From Perognathus longimembris pacificus (Eukaryota > Chordata > Mammalia > Rodentia > Heteromyidae): 64,000 nucleotides of DNA. Positions within the stretch are counted from its first letter, which is position 1. Each line of letters opens with the position of its first letter. The position numbers were made by a program, and so were the translations under genes. The DNA lies in assembly GCF_023159225.1 (NCBI RefSeq), contig NC_063175.1, forward strand, positions 4,419,255 through 4,483,254. Reading direction: 5' to 3'. The notes under the pieces were generated by a model. That model was given only the letters and a program-made list of their open reading frames with translations, had not been told where the DNA came from and searched no databases. Positions 21,372 to 31,804 of the stretch are shown piece after piece.

Positions 21372-21837
21372 TTTTTAAAAATTTATTTGTTTATTAATTG
21401 AACACAAATTTTTTGACAAGGTGTTGTGCAAAAAGGGTACAGTTACATAGTAGGGCAGTGTATACATTTCTTGTGATATCTTACGTCTTGTTTTTCTATC
21501 TCTTCTCTAGGTCAGGTAGACATATATACAATATACAATGTATCACGAACATATACAGTAGCCACGTGGCCACACCCAAGAAAGTTCGCCTAGGGCTTTA
21601 AATGTAATGTCGATATTAGACCATATGTCGATAGTAGTCTTATATGAATGTACATACCTAGCTTTTGAGCTATTGTATTCCCCTGAGAGGTCAATTTTTG
21701 ACCTTTATATGTTGAGTAATTGTTTGGTTTTAGTTACATACTGTTGGGTCGCTGCCCCAATCCTGTGGGGAATACTATTTGACAAGCAGTTTTTAGTTTC
21801 CCAGACTTGGTCTCTACTGTCTCTCTGTCTCCCTTTG
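21372..21837 (-). other. L1 3' UTR
   Basis: Runs from the ORF2 stop region to the A-rich end at 21372. Its sequence differs from the 3' UTR of the other L1s here, which carry 'gtacatcactttgacaataa'. That suggests a distinct L1 lineage or recombined 3' end. Confidence 0.6.
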
Positions 21838-23072
21838 TTAACAGTCATATATCAGGGAGATCATGCCCCTTTGTTTTCTGTGTTCTAGGCTTGTCTCGCT
21901 CAACATTATTTGTTCAAGTTGTGACCATTTCCCTGTGAATAACAATATTTCACCAGTCCTAATCGCTATGTAGTATTCCATTGTGTATAAGTACCATATT
22001 TTTTGGATCCATTCATCTGTGGAGGGGCATCTGGGTTGTTTCCATATTTTGGCTATTGTGAATTGTGCCGCGATACACATGGAGGTACAAATGTCTTTTT
22101 GATATCTTGGGTTTTGCTTTTTAGGATAGATGCCTAGGAGTGGTATGGCTGGGTCATAGGGTAGGTCTATATTGAGCTTTTTGAGAAACCTCCATACTGT
22201 ACTCCAAAGTGGTTGTACTAATTTGCACTCCCACCAACAATGGAGAAGGGTTCCTCTTTCCCCGCACCCCCTCCAGCATTTGTTGTTGCCTGAGTTCAGA
22301 GTATGGGCCATTCTAACTGGGGTGAGGTGGTATCTCAGGGTTGTTTTTATTTGCATTTCCTTTACTACCAGGGATGTTGAGCATTTCCTCATGTGTTTCT
22401 TTGCCATTTTTATCTCTTCTCTTGTGAAGTCTCTCTTTAGCTCCTTTGCCCATTTCCTAATAGGTTTATTGGGCTTGGAGGGGCTTAGTTTTTTGAGTTC
22501 TCTGTAGATGACCGATATCAGGCCTTTGTCTGTTGCTGTGCTGGTAAATATCCTTTCCCATATCGTTGGCTGTCTTTCTATTTTGGTGGCTATGTCCTTA
22601 GCTGTGCAGAAACTTTTTAATTTGTAGTAGTCCCATTTGTCGAGTCTTTCCCCTATTTGTTGTGCCCCTGGGACTCTATTCAGGAAGTTCCTTCCTGTGC
22701 CTATAAGTTCTAGCGTCTTTCCTACTCTGTCCTTCAGTAGTTTCAAGGATTCAGGTCTGATATTGAGGTCCTTGATCCATTTTGAGTTGATCTTGGTGCA
22801 TGGTGATAGGCTTGGGTCTACTTTGAGTTTTCTGCATATGGCTGCCCAGTTCTCCCAGAACCAGTAGTTGAAGAGGCTATGTTTATTCTATTGTATGTCT
22901 TTAGCTCCTTTGTCGAATATCAGTTGGCTATTAGAGTGCGGTTTTATTTCTGGGTCTTCAATTCTAATCCATTGGTCTTCCGGTCTGTTTTTATACCAAT
23001 ACCATGCTGTTTTTGTTATGATGGCCTTGTAGTAGAGCTTGAAGTCTGGTATTGTGATACCTCCTGCACTGC

Positions 23073-23097
23073 TTTTTTTTTTTTTTTTTTTTTTTTT
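23073..23097. repeat. T25 homopolymer inside ORF2 (A25 on the coding strand)
   Basis: On the minus strand it encodes a polylysine run before '[11 protein letters not shown]'. The sister L1 at the equivalent place (about 43975) has ordinary sequence, so this is a local expansion. Confidence 0.95.
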
Positions 23098-24748
23098 GCC
23101 TAGAATTGCTTTGGCTATTCTAGGTCTTTTGCTGTTCCATATGAATTTATGGATTGCTTTCTCTATTTCAGTGAAGAATGTGAATGGGATTTTGATAGGG
23201 ATTGCATTGAATTTGTATAACAATTTGGGCAATATGGCCATTTTCACTATATTCATTCTGCCTACCCATGAGCATGGGAGGTCTTTCCATCTCCTTGTGT
23301 CTTCTTTGATTTCCATTATTAGATTTTTATACTTCTCATTAAATAGGTCCGTCACGTCCTTGGTTAAGTTGATCCCTAGGTACTTTATTCTTTTTTTGGC
23401 TACTGTAAATGGAATTGTTTCCATAATTTCCTTTTCTGTTTGTATATTGCTGGTGTACAGAAAAGCTGCTGACTTTTGTGGATTGATTTTGTATCCTGCT
23501 ACTTTGCCAAACTGATTTATTAGGTGTAGGAGTTTGGGTATTGAGTTTTTTGAGTCCTTCAGATATAAGATCATGTCGTCTGCGAATAGGGATAACTTGA
23601 TTTCTTCCTTGCCAATATGGATCCCTTTGATGTCCTCCTCTTGTCTTATTGCTATGGCTAGGGTTTCCAGCACTATGTTGAAAAGAAGTGGGGAGAGTGG
23701 GCATCCTTGTCTTGTTCCTGAGTTTAGGGGGAATTATTTAAGTTTCTCTCCATTTAATACGATGTTAGCAGTTGGTCTGTTGTATATGGCTTTTATTGTT
23801 TTGAGGAATGTTCCATCTATTCCTGTTCTCTCCAAAGCTTTTAATAGGTATGGATGTGTATTTTGTCAAAGGCTTTTTGGGCATCAACTGAGATAACAAT
23901 GTAATTCTTAATTTTAGATCTGTTTATGTGGTGAATTACGTTGATTGATTTACAGATGTTGAACCATCCTGTGACTGTAGGATGAAGCCTACTTGGTCAT
24001 GATGTATGATTTTCTTGATCAGTTTCTGGATCCTGTTAGCTAATATTTTATTGAGGAGCTCTGCATCTGTGTTCATTAGTGATATTGGTCTGTAGTTCTC
24101 TTTTTTTATTGGGTCTTTGCCTGGTTTGGGAATGAGTATGATATTAGCTTCGTAGAATGAGTTTGGGATTTCTCCCTCTGTTTCTATTTCGCGGAAGAGT
24201 TGGAGGAGTATTGGTATTAGCTCCTCACTAAAGGTTTTGTAGAATTCGTTGGTGAATCCATCTGAGCCTGGGCTTTTATTTGTTGGGAAGCTCTTGATTA
24301 CCCCCTGTATCTCACTGTAAGTTATTGGTTTATTTAGTTGATTTATTTCTTCTTGGTTCAGTTTGGGCAGTTTGTACTTCTCTAAGAATTGATCCATTTC
24401 TGTAAAATTATTGTTTTTGCTGAGTAGAGGTTTTGGAAATAGCTCCTTATGATTGTTTGAATATCGTGTGTACTTGTTGTAATTTTTCCGGTGTAGTCCT
24501 TGATTTTACGTATATGAGTCTCTTCTCTTCTTTTTTTTGTAAGTCTTGCAAGGGGTCTGTCAATTTTGTTTTTTTTCTCAAAGAACCAGCTTTTAGTCTT
24601 ATTTATTTGTTGAATGGTCTTTCTCTTTTCAATCAGATTTATCTCTTCTTTAATCTTTGTGATCTCTTCCCTCCTAGTCGTTTTAGATTCTGTCATTTCT
24701 TGTTTCTCCAGTTGTTTTAGTTTCATCGTGAGAGGTTATTCACCTGCT

Positions 24749-24977
24749 CTGCTTCCATTCTTTTTTTTTTGGCCAGTCCTGGGCCTTGGACTCAGGGCCT
24801 GAGCACTGTCCCTGGCTTCTTCCCGCTCAAGGCTAGCACTCCGCCACTTGAGCCACAGCGCCGCTTCTGGCCGTTTTCTGTATATGTGGTGCTGGGGAAT
24901 CGAACCTAGGGCCTCGTGTATCCGAGGCAGGCACTCTTGCCACTAGGCTACATCCCCAGCCCTGCTTCCATTCTTTT
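24749..24977 (-). mobile_element. Dimeric ID-like SINE (IDL-Geo) inserted in L1 ORF2
   Basis: The SINE body is 24765-24961 in minus orientation. ctgcttccattctttt flanks it exactly at 24749-24764 and 24962-24977. It belongs to the young CpG-rich subfamily and is therefore younger than the L1 it interrupts. Confidence 0.95.
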
Positions 24978-25937
24978 AATGTGAGTGCTGAGGGCAATGA
25001 TCTTGCCCCTCAGTACTGCCTTAGCTGTGTCCCCATAAGTTTCTTTGTGATGTGTTTTCACTGTCATTGTGGCTTATGAATTCATTGATTTCATTTTTAA
25101 TTAGGTCTGTGGCCCAAGTGTTGGATAGCAGTGTGGGGTTTAGCCTCCAAGAGTGTGTATAGCCTCTGTGGTATCCTTTGTTGTTGAGGGTTACCTTTAA
25201 TCCACTGTGATCAGATATAATACATGGGATGATGTCAATACTTTTGTATTTGCTGAGGTTCTTTGTGTGGGCTATGACATGGTCTATTTTGGAATATGAT
25301 CCATGGGCTGCTGAAAAGAAGGTGTATTGGGTCTCTGTAGGGTGGAAGGTTCTATATAGGTCTGTTAGATCCATTTGGGAAATGGTGTTATTTAGGTCCT
25401 CAGCTCCCTTACTAATCCTCTGGGTGTTGCATCTGTCTCTTGGGGAGAGAGGGGTATTAAAGTCACCCACTATGATTGTGTTTGCGTCTATCTTGTTCTG
25501 TAATTCTGTGAGAATTTGCTTGACATATGTAGGTCCTCTTTTGTTCGGTGAGTATACATTTATCACCGTGATGTCTTGATTCTGGAATTTTCCTTGTATT
25601 AATATGTAGTGTCCTTCTTTGTCTTTTTGAGTTGATTTTAATGAGAAGTCCAGCTTGTCTGAGATCAGGATAGCTACACCTGCCGTTTTGGTGGGTGCAT
25701 TTGCTTGGTAGATCTTGCTCCATCCTTTCATTCGAAGCCTGTTTTTGTCCCTTGCTGTAAGGTGGGTCTCTTGTAGACAGCAGATGTCAACTTTTTGTTT
25801 GCAAATCCATTCTGCCAGTCTGCTCCTCTTTATCCGGGAGTTTAAACCATTTATATTTAAAGAGATCAGGGATAAGGGTGTTTTTTCTCCTTCCATTTTC
25901 TTGTTGGGTTGTTTTTTCCTCTTTTTTTTTCTTGTCT

Positions 25938-27107
25938 TTAGTGAGCTGTTCTTTCTGATGGATTTTGGCTATTGTATTTTCTTTCTGATTCTGTCTGTGT
26001 GTCTTTTACCACCTCTGTTGGGTGGGGCTCCCCTCTTAGAATTCGCTGTAGGGCTGGTTTTTTATTCACATACTCCTTTAGCTCCTCTTTGGTGTGGAAA
26101 GATCTGGTTTTCCCTTCAAATGTGAACTCCAGTTTTGCTGGATATTTGATCCGAGGTTGCAAATTGTTAGTCTGAAGTACTTGGATGGTGTTCTTACACT
26201 CACTTCGTGCTTGGTAAGTTTGTGTGGATAAGTCAGATGTTATTCGAATCCTCTTCCCATTATAAAAAGTTTCTTTCTTCACTTTGGCTGAATTCAGAAT
26301 TTGCTCTTTAATCTTGCGGTCTGTAGTCTTGAATATTATGTGCCTTGGCGTGGCTTTTCTGGGGTCTGGCCTGCCAGGTGTCCTATAGGCTTCGGTTACC
26401 TGGATGGGGTCCCCTGTGAGATTGGGGAAGTTTTCTGCAATAACTTTATTGAGAACATGTTTAAGCCCTCTGCTCTGGTATTCGGCTCCTTCTTCTATTC
26501 CAATTATGCACAGATTATATCTCTTGTCTTTGTCCATTAGTTCCTGGATTAGTCTGCCCTGAAGCTTCACCTTTTCTTGTAGTGTGGTCATTTTCTGGTT
26601 GTTGTCGGCTGCTTCACCATCCAGGCGAGAGATTCTGGATTCCATGTGGTCCACTCTTTGTATTATGGTTTCAATTGCGGAGTTTATAGATGTCAGAGAG
26701 CTATTTATGGTTGTCAGATCAGCTCTGATCGTGGAAATTTCTTCCTTTAAAGAGTTGTATTTTAAATCTATTTTTTCATGCATTTCAATTCTCAGGATGT
26801 GAAGATTTTCTTTAAAGGAGGCTTGCATTGTATCCATTTTTGCTTCCATTTCTTTAAAGAAGGCTTGGATTGTATCCATTTTTGCTTCCATTTCTTTCTT
26901 GGCTTCCTGGGTGTCCTTCAAGATTTCCGCTCTAAACTCCTGGAATTGTTTTCTGATTTCATTTCTGACGCTTTCCATCATTCCTGTTAACATGGCCTCA
27001 TTTGCTTTTTTAATCTCCATCTCCTCTTCAGTCGTGCTGCTTTTTGGAGCTGGCAAGTTGGCTTGCCCTTTGATGAACTGTCTTATGTTTCTTTGTGATT
27101 TGTGCAT
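25938..27107 (-). CDS. L1 ORF1p, RNA-binding chaperone, open reading frame
   Basis: 389 codons open from ATG at 27107 to the stop at 25938; rodent L1 ORF1p is usually about 360-370. ORF1p trimerises, coats L1 RNA in the cytoplasm and acts as a nucleic-acid chaperone. Seen here: a basic N-terminus, a long heptad-rich coiled coil (about residues 50-190, with tandem 'KEMEAKMDTIQAFF'-like units), an RRM beginning near 'NLCIIGIEEG', and a C-terminal domain with 'PRHIIFK' and 'PRIKYPAKL'. The conserved C-terminal 'ARR' motif followed by a tryptophan reads 'ARSEC' (26196-26210), so the second arginine and the Trp are replaced. The frame is intact, but RNA-binding function is doubtful. Expression would depend on the L1 5' UTR promoter. 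Confidence 0.9.
   Translation of the reverse strand: MHKSQRNIRQFIKGQANLPAPKSSTTEEEMEIKKANEAMLTGMMESVRNEIRKQFQEFRAEILKDTQEAKKEMEAKMDTIQAFFKEMEAKMDTMQASFKENLHILRIEMHEKIDLKYNSLKEEISTIRADLTTINSSLTSINSAIETIIQRVDHMESRISRLDGEAADNNQKMTTLQEKVKLQGRLIQELMDKDKRYNLCIIGIEEGAEYQSRGLKHVLNKVIAENFPNLTGDPIQVTEAYRTPGRPDPRKATPRHIIFKTTDRKIKEQILNSAKVKKETFYNGKRIRITSDLSTQTYQARSECKNTIQVLQTNNLQPRIKYPAKLEFTFEGKTRSFHTKEELKEYVNKKPALQRILRGEPHPTEVVKDTQTESERKYNSQNPSERTAH
26821..26904 (-). repeat. 42-bp tandem duplication in the ORF1 coiled coil
   Basis: Two 42-bp units (26821-26862, 26863-26904) differ at a few bases and add 14 residues, exactly two heptads, to the coiled coil. Mouse L1 ORF1 has a comparable length-polymorphic region. 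Confidence 0.9.
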
Positions 27108-28343
27108 CTGGAGATCTGTGGATGGCTTCTCAGGTTTGGTTTGTAGCTCTGCCCGCCCTACTGTGTATGCGTGTCTACAGCAGCAGGTGCTGCCGCTGTG
27201 GCCCCACCCACCAGTGCAGGGTACGCCTACTAGAGCCGGTGTTGTCGCTGGGGGCCCCGCCCTCCTGTGTGCTGTGCGCCCGCTGCAACAGGCTCTGGCG
27301 CTGTGGCCACGTCCACAGCGGGGTACGCCTCCCAGAGCAAGCCCCGGGTTGTTGGGTTGTGTTTGCGCCCTCCTGTGAGTCCTTTGGGGGGGGGGCGGTA
27401 TGTGTGGGGCCCAGTGGGATCGACTGTCTGAGCGTGGGTTAGCACCCTCAGACCTCGCCTCCGCTGCAAGGGGGGGACGTGATCAGGCCCAGGTGTCCCT
27501 GCTGTGCTGGTATTGCCCACCAGCGCCTGTGATTTTAGTTGTAAGAGTCTGCAAGGTCCAGGCACCTGAGGTTGGGCTTGCACTGCCGGCCGTCCCCCGG
27601 CCCCTGTTGGGAAGGGGGCGGGGCCAGTTCTGCCAGTTCAGGAACCTGTGGGGCCTTGGGGCTGCTCTGCCCTTCCCCTGCTACACTGACTTCCCGGCGC
27701 CTGATGGGAGCTTCCCCGCCTTATTTGGGGGTTCTTTGTTCCCTCAGGGTGGGGAGGGTGAGGGAGGGAGATCTAGCTTCTTTGTAGGGCTTGGGTCTCT
27801 GATAGCTGGTCTCCCTTTGGGTGAGGGGGTAATGGGGGACTCACTGATGCTGCATTGTGTGTGTGTCCTGCACAGCCATTGGTCCTTCAGGGGGTGGCGA
27901 AGTGTCGTGGTGGCTTCCCCAGTTCCCTCCTTCTGCCGCGCTGGGTTCCCCTGTCCGAACCCAGTGTGGACCCGAACTTCTCATCGCTGCCAGTGTGTGT
28001 CTTGGTCCGCACCCTCCCTAGTGACCGTGGGGTCTCCCGTTATCTGAATTCTGCGCTCCTGGCAACCTGTCTGCCGATCGCCAGGTTCCCCTTTCCCAGC
28101 CTGGCCTTGTTTGGGCCAGGGTCGGCTGGAGGGGGGAGGTGCCCCGGAGATTCTCCAGCTCCGTGTAGGTTTTTGGCTCTTCTTTTTTGCTCCTTTTTGT
28201 TTTCCTGCGTTTCTCCACTGCTTCTGGCTGCTGGTTTTGCTGGGTTCTTGATGGGGTTTTGGGTGTTGGAGTTCCCAACTCGCTATTCAGTTGGGGCGAG
28301 TCGGGGTGCCTCCCTACTCTGTCGGCGCCATCTTTACTCTCAT
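27108..28343 (-). promoter_or_regulatory. L1 5' UTR / internal promoter region
   Basis: About 1.24 kb, strongly G+C- and CpG-richer than the window. It holds a degenerate duplication of about 106 bp (see findings) and a YY1-like site at the very 5' end. L1 5' UTRs act as RNA polymerase II promoters. Long antisense frames here (27400-28047, 27855-28421) are probably composition effects. Confidence 0.8.
28324..28335 (-). promoter_or_regulatory. YY1-like site at the L1 5' end
   Basis: Minus-strand AAAGATGGCGCC begins within about 8-20 bp of the L1 5' terminus. Human L1 has an analogous AAGATGGC-type YY1 site that positions transcription starts near +1. Confidence 0.7.
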
Positions 28344-28356
28344 CTAGATCCCTCTT

Positions 28357-28632
28357 GCTTTGTCTTGTATCTAAGTTTTGGAGTTGCAGCACTGTATCTA
28401 CTTTTTGAAGTTGGTAGATAAAGGGACACTCCCTCTGAAAAGAGGAGCAGCCAAGTAAGCTCCAGAAGGTCCAGAGACATTCTACAGGTCAGCATGAAGC
28501 CAGAGGCAGACACTGTTGGGAAAAGAGCCACTTAGATGTCAAAGTCTTAAGGTTTAGAGATGGGAGTTAGGAGGAACTTGGGAAGTTTCCCGTGATAACT
28601 TGCGTTGCTCATTCCTAATGCATTGTTAATTT

Positions 28633-28634
<2 letters not shown>
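28357..28634. other. Unclassified spacer
   Basis: Nothing recognised between the L1 TSD and a GT repeat. Confidence 0.4.

Positions 28635-28681
<47 letters not shown>
28635..28681. repeat. (GT)n microsatellite
   Basis: About 23 GT units next to the minus-strand SINE that follows. Confidence 0.95.
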
Positions 28682-28683
<2 letters not shown>

Positions 28684-28684
28684 C

Positions 28685-29508
28685 TCAGGCTTGCAGTCTA
28701 CTACTTGAGCCAACACTCTGCTTCTGACTTTTTGGTGGTTAATTGGAGATAAGAATCTCACAGAATTTCAGTTATTTAGTTATTTAGAATTTCAGTTATT
28801 TAGAATTTCAGTTTGTTTAGTAAGACTTGATGGTAAGGAATGAGTAAAATATCCCAAATCTACATATGTAGAACAGAATTTTGTAGTTCATTGTTTTGAT
28901 CTTTTTACAGATCACTCAAATGCACACTAGATTAAAATTTAAGTTCTATTCTGCACTGTTGTCATTCCATTAATTTCTGTCAGATGAAAGTGTTGGCTGT
29001 GCTACCTCAGGGGACTTGTCACTTAGAACGGAGGCCCTTCACAGAACGGATGCCCCATTGTATCCGATGTCTAATTGGTAGACTTAAGTTAAAAAGCAAA
29101 TGTTATTCAAGATGTTTTAATCCTCAAAAGCCATGCAACTGAAGGATTTTTTTAGGTTTTATTACTCTCGTCCATCTGCCATCTTTATTTGCCTTTAAGT
29201 TAACCTGGTTCCAAATTTTAAAAGGCCTGGGTCCCAAAGAGAATGGGAAAGTATTAAAATGCTTGCAATTAGGCCAAAACATCCTAATGCTATTTTCTGC
29301 ACTACTGTGTTTCGAAAGTTCTTCTAAATGTTTTATTAAAATTTCTACTAGCATTACTTTTTGCCTGAATGCTTTTGTGGTAAGATAATAAAAAAGTATT
29401 CTTAACATTGAAAAAAAAAAAATGAATCTCACAGACTTTCCAGTCTGGGCTGGCTTAGAACTGTCCTGAGTAGCTAATACTACAGGAGTGAGCCAATGGT
29501 GCCCAGCT
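28685..29508 (-). mobile_element. Chimeric SINE split by a retrocopy
   Basis: The SINE's right half and linker are at 28685-28764, and its B1 half resumes at 29424-29508 (ggctggcttagaactgtcct, aggagtgagccaatggtgcc). Removing 28765-29423 and one TSD copy restores the normal linker-to-B1 order. Confidence 0.85.
28753..29435 (+). pseudogene. Poly(A)-tailed retrocopy, probably of an mRNA 3' UTR
   Basis: The insert spans 28765-29423 (about 660 bp) and is flanked by exact 12-bp copies of gaatctcacaga (28753-28764, 29424-29435). It ends with AATAAA (29387-29392), about 18 bases of sequence, and an A12 tail (29411-29422). It has no meaningful reading frame on the plus strand and does not match any SINE or L1 in the window. 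This is the structure of a 5'-truncated processed pseudogene carrying only 3' UTR. The parent gene was not recognised. The first 50 bases contain a short triplication (atttcagttatttag type). Confidence 0.82.
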
Positions 29509-30559
29509 TTGCATTAGTAACTTTCTTAGGCATGCTTCTCAGTGGCATGTGAACCTTCTGTCCTTTTCTCTCTCCTAACCTGATAAACTTCTTGATGACA
29601 GTTGCCATGGTGACCATCTTTGTATTCCTAGGGGCTAGGATTTAGTTTATGTTGAGTAAATGAATGTGTATTACGTTGATGACAAAGAGTGAGTCAGTGA
29701 ATGGATGCCCTTGTATGCTACAGGCCAGATGAACTCAAATTTATTTCCATATGTAGTTCTTAAATACAATAGTCTTTAATCAAATATCTTATTTTTCTAT
29801 TAGAATAAAAAGAACTAAGAGAATATTCCTTAACATTGCCCTAATTTTTTCTCTGCCTCTTAGCTTAAAATTCATATTTATTTTTAACAAAGCTGAAACT
29901 CTTTGGATCAGTTTGGCACACAAGATTACTTGTTATCTTCAAGGTCATTCCATTTTAGGAAATATGGATTGCTTACAGTTTTTCTTAGTCAGAGGACCCC
30001 ATAAAATGATTTTGCTATAAGCAATTTAATTTTCTCTCATTGGTGTACATGTATGTTGCACTAAGATTTAGTATTGTGGGAAATGAATAACTTTGTACCC
30101 TAGATTAGTTATTAAGAAATAAAATTGTCCCATAAAATTTAAAAGTTAAAAATTGCTAAATTGTCATAAATATGGCTTACAGATTTCATATTCCTTGGAG
30201 CATTGTAGGGTATAGGCATCTTTTTTCCTAATGTAAGCATTTAATAAATAATAACTTTTTAAACTAAAAATTAAAAATATAAATAAATTATATTTGAGGC
30301 AATTACTTAATGTTTGATTAACTAAACCCACATTAACCATGGTGAGATAATTTTAATCTAAGGAAAACATGTTCACAGTTAATTATTTTTAGAATAAATA
30401 ATTATATGTCAACTACTTTTCTAGTCACTGATAGTTGAGTGGTACATAATTCAAACTTGGAATTGACACCTTATCAAGAATATCACTTACAAACCAAGAA
30501 GAAATTCGAATAAGTGTTTTATTTGGAAGTATCATTTTCTTTTCCCTGTGCACTTTTCT
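29509..30559. other. Unclassified AT-rich sequence
   Basis: No element or exon recognised. Confidence 0.45.
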
Positions 30560-30880
30560 TTTTTAAGATTGTTATTGTAAAGGTGATGTACAGAGGGGTT
30601 ACAGCTACATAAGTCATGTAATGAGTATATTTATTTTTAACAGTGTTACTCCTACCTCAGTTTCTCCCAGTTTTTCCCTCTTGCCTCCCTCCCTCCCCCC
30701 CTCCCCCCGCCAGTTGTACAGTTCATTTTCAACATATTGTCTCATGAGTACCACTGCTGCATTTGTTCACCCTTTGTGTCTCCATTCATGGGCACCTTTC
30801 ATATTATATTCCTAATAAAGTATTTCTGTTCAACTTTTGGAAATAATTTTTTTAACCATTTATTTTGTATTTCATTGATT
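30560..30880 (-). mobile_element. L1 3' end fragment, diverged
   Basis: Minus-strand L1 3' UTR (ggttacagctacataagtca, C-rich tract at 30680-30712), 5' truncated; the left end is T-rich. Confidence 0.75.
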
Positions 30881-30924
30881 ACTATTGAATTTCCTTCTTT
30901 TTTTTTTTCTTTTTTCTTTTTTGC

Positions 30925-30998
30925 AGTGCTGGAGATTAAAGACCTCATGCATGCTAGATAAAAGTTCTACCATTGAGTTACATCCTTATCTCCAAGGA
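30925..30998 (-). mobile_element. ID-like SINE fragment
   Basis: Minus-orientation ID-type sequence (gcagtgctggagattaaaga, gagttacatccttatctcca) preceded by a T-rich tail. Confidence 0.6.
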
Positions 30999-31804
30999 AT
31001 GTTTTATACATTATTTGTCACGTGTTCATATCAGCCATGGTATTTTTAATCATACCAAAATCATACTGACACAAATACTACAAGGCATCAGTATAACTTT
31101 AGCCAATCCTGTTGTCCGTTCTATAAATAAATCTAGGCCTTTAGTCCATGCAGCTGTCTATCCTTATGTATTCTGAGACGATCTCTGGTCTCACAGTCTT
31201 CCTCAGGGCTATTAAGCTCCAAGAGTTCATCTGTCTAGACAAACAGTCCTTCCTTAAAGAAAACCTCCTCCTCCACTTTCACTGATAGTACCTTCTTGGG
31301 GACAGGTGTTTTGCATTGATCCTGCTGTTACCCTTGTGCTGCACAGAGTGGAGCGCATGTTGAAGCAAGTGTGTTACCTTGTAATGGATTTAGCCACTCA
31401 GAGATGGTAAATTTCAAGCTGTGGAAACCACATACTCTCCCTGCTTTCTCCCCCAAACTAAACACTACTTCTACCATCATTTACAAAAGAAAAAAGAGGA
31501 GAATCTTTTTGTGTTGTCAAGTAGTACATTCATGATCAAAGACAAGACTATTGTGATCTAATCCAATTGAAAGAAGTACTGACTTATCAGACATGACACG
31601 TAAACATCTTCATCTTGTTCCTTTTTGCTAAGCAAAAGTGAATGATATAAAGAGTGTTTGAGTGTAAAAGAATAAATGGGAACATTAAAGTACTAATTAA
31701 AATTCTTCACACATGACACCATTACCACCATGACGCATACTAATTGAACAATGTGTAATGTTAGATAACTTTGGAATAGAGATTATTAATTTAAGAAAAT
31801 CATT
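30999..31804. other. Unclassified sequence
   Basis: No element or exon recognised. Confidence 0.45.

Larger units (their letters stand above)
21838..25896 (-). pseudogene. L1 ORF2p (endonuclease-reverse transcriptase), disrupted
   Basis: ORF2p is the L1 nicking endonuclease and reverse transcriptase. Reading starts at 25896 (MEGEKTPLSL). The first 291 residues hold the APE-like endonuclease, with the Asn in 'LNINGLNS', the Glu in 'CLQETHL', 'VGDFNTPL' and 'SDHSGL'. The frame then breaks near 25021. Later fragments lie at 24726-24382, 24397-23936 ('[14 protein letters not shown]', '[19 protein letters not shown]'), 23704-23339, 23673-22888 (polymerase box 'FADDMILYL') and 22746-21838. The last fragment is the C-terminal part, with a Cys/His cluster around '[18 protein letters not shown]'. 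At least four frame changes plus a SINE insertion inactivate it. A 25-nt A-tract adds a lysine run but keeps frame locally. Confidence 0.92.
21359..28356 (-). mobile_element. Full-length L1 with 13-bp TSD
   Basis: The element body is 21372-28343, about 6.97 kb on the minus strand. Both sides carry ctagatccctctt (21359-21371, 28344-28356). Order from the 5' end: G+C-rich 5' UTR (28343-27108), ORF1 (27107-25938), a 41-bp gap, ORF2 (25896-21838, broken), then a 3' UTR ending in a short A/T-rich tail. A young SINE interrupts ORF2 at 24765-24961. Structure and TSD show a complete insertion, not a truncated one. ORF2 frameshifts mean this copy can no longer move on its own. Confidence 0.95.

Noticed and set aside
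22172..22507. Plus-strand frames opposite L1 ORF2
   Set aside because: They are antisense shadows of ORF2 with hydrophobic composition.
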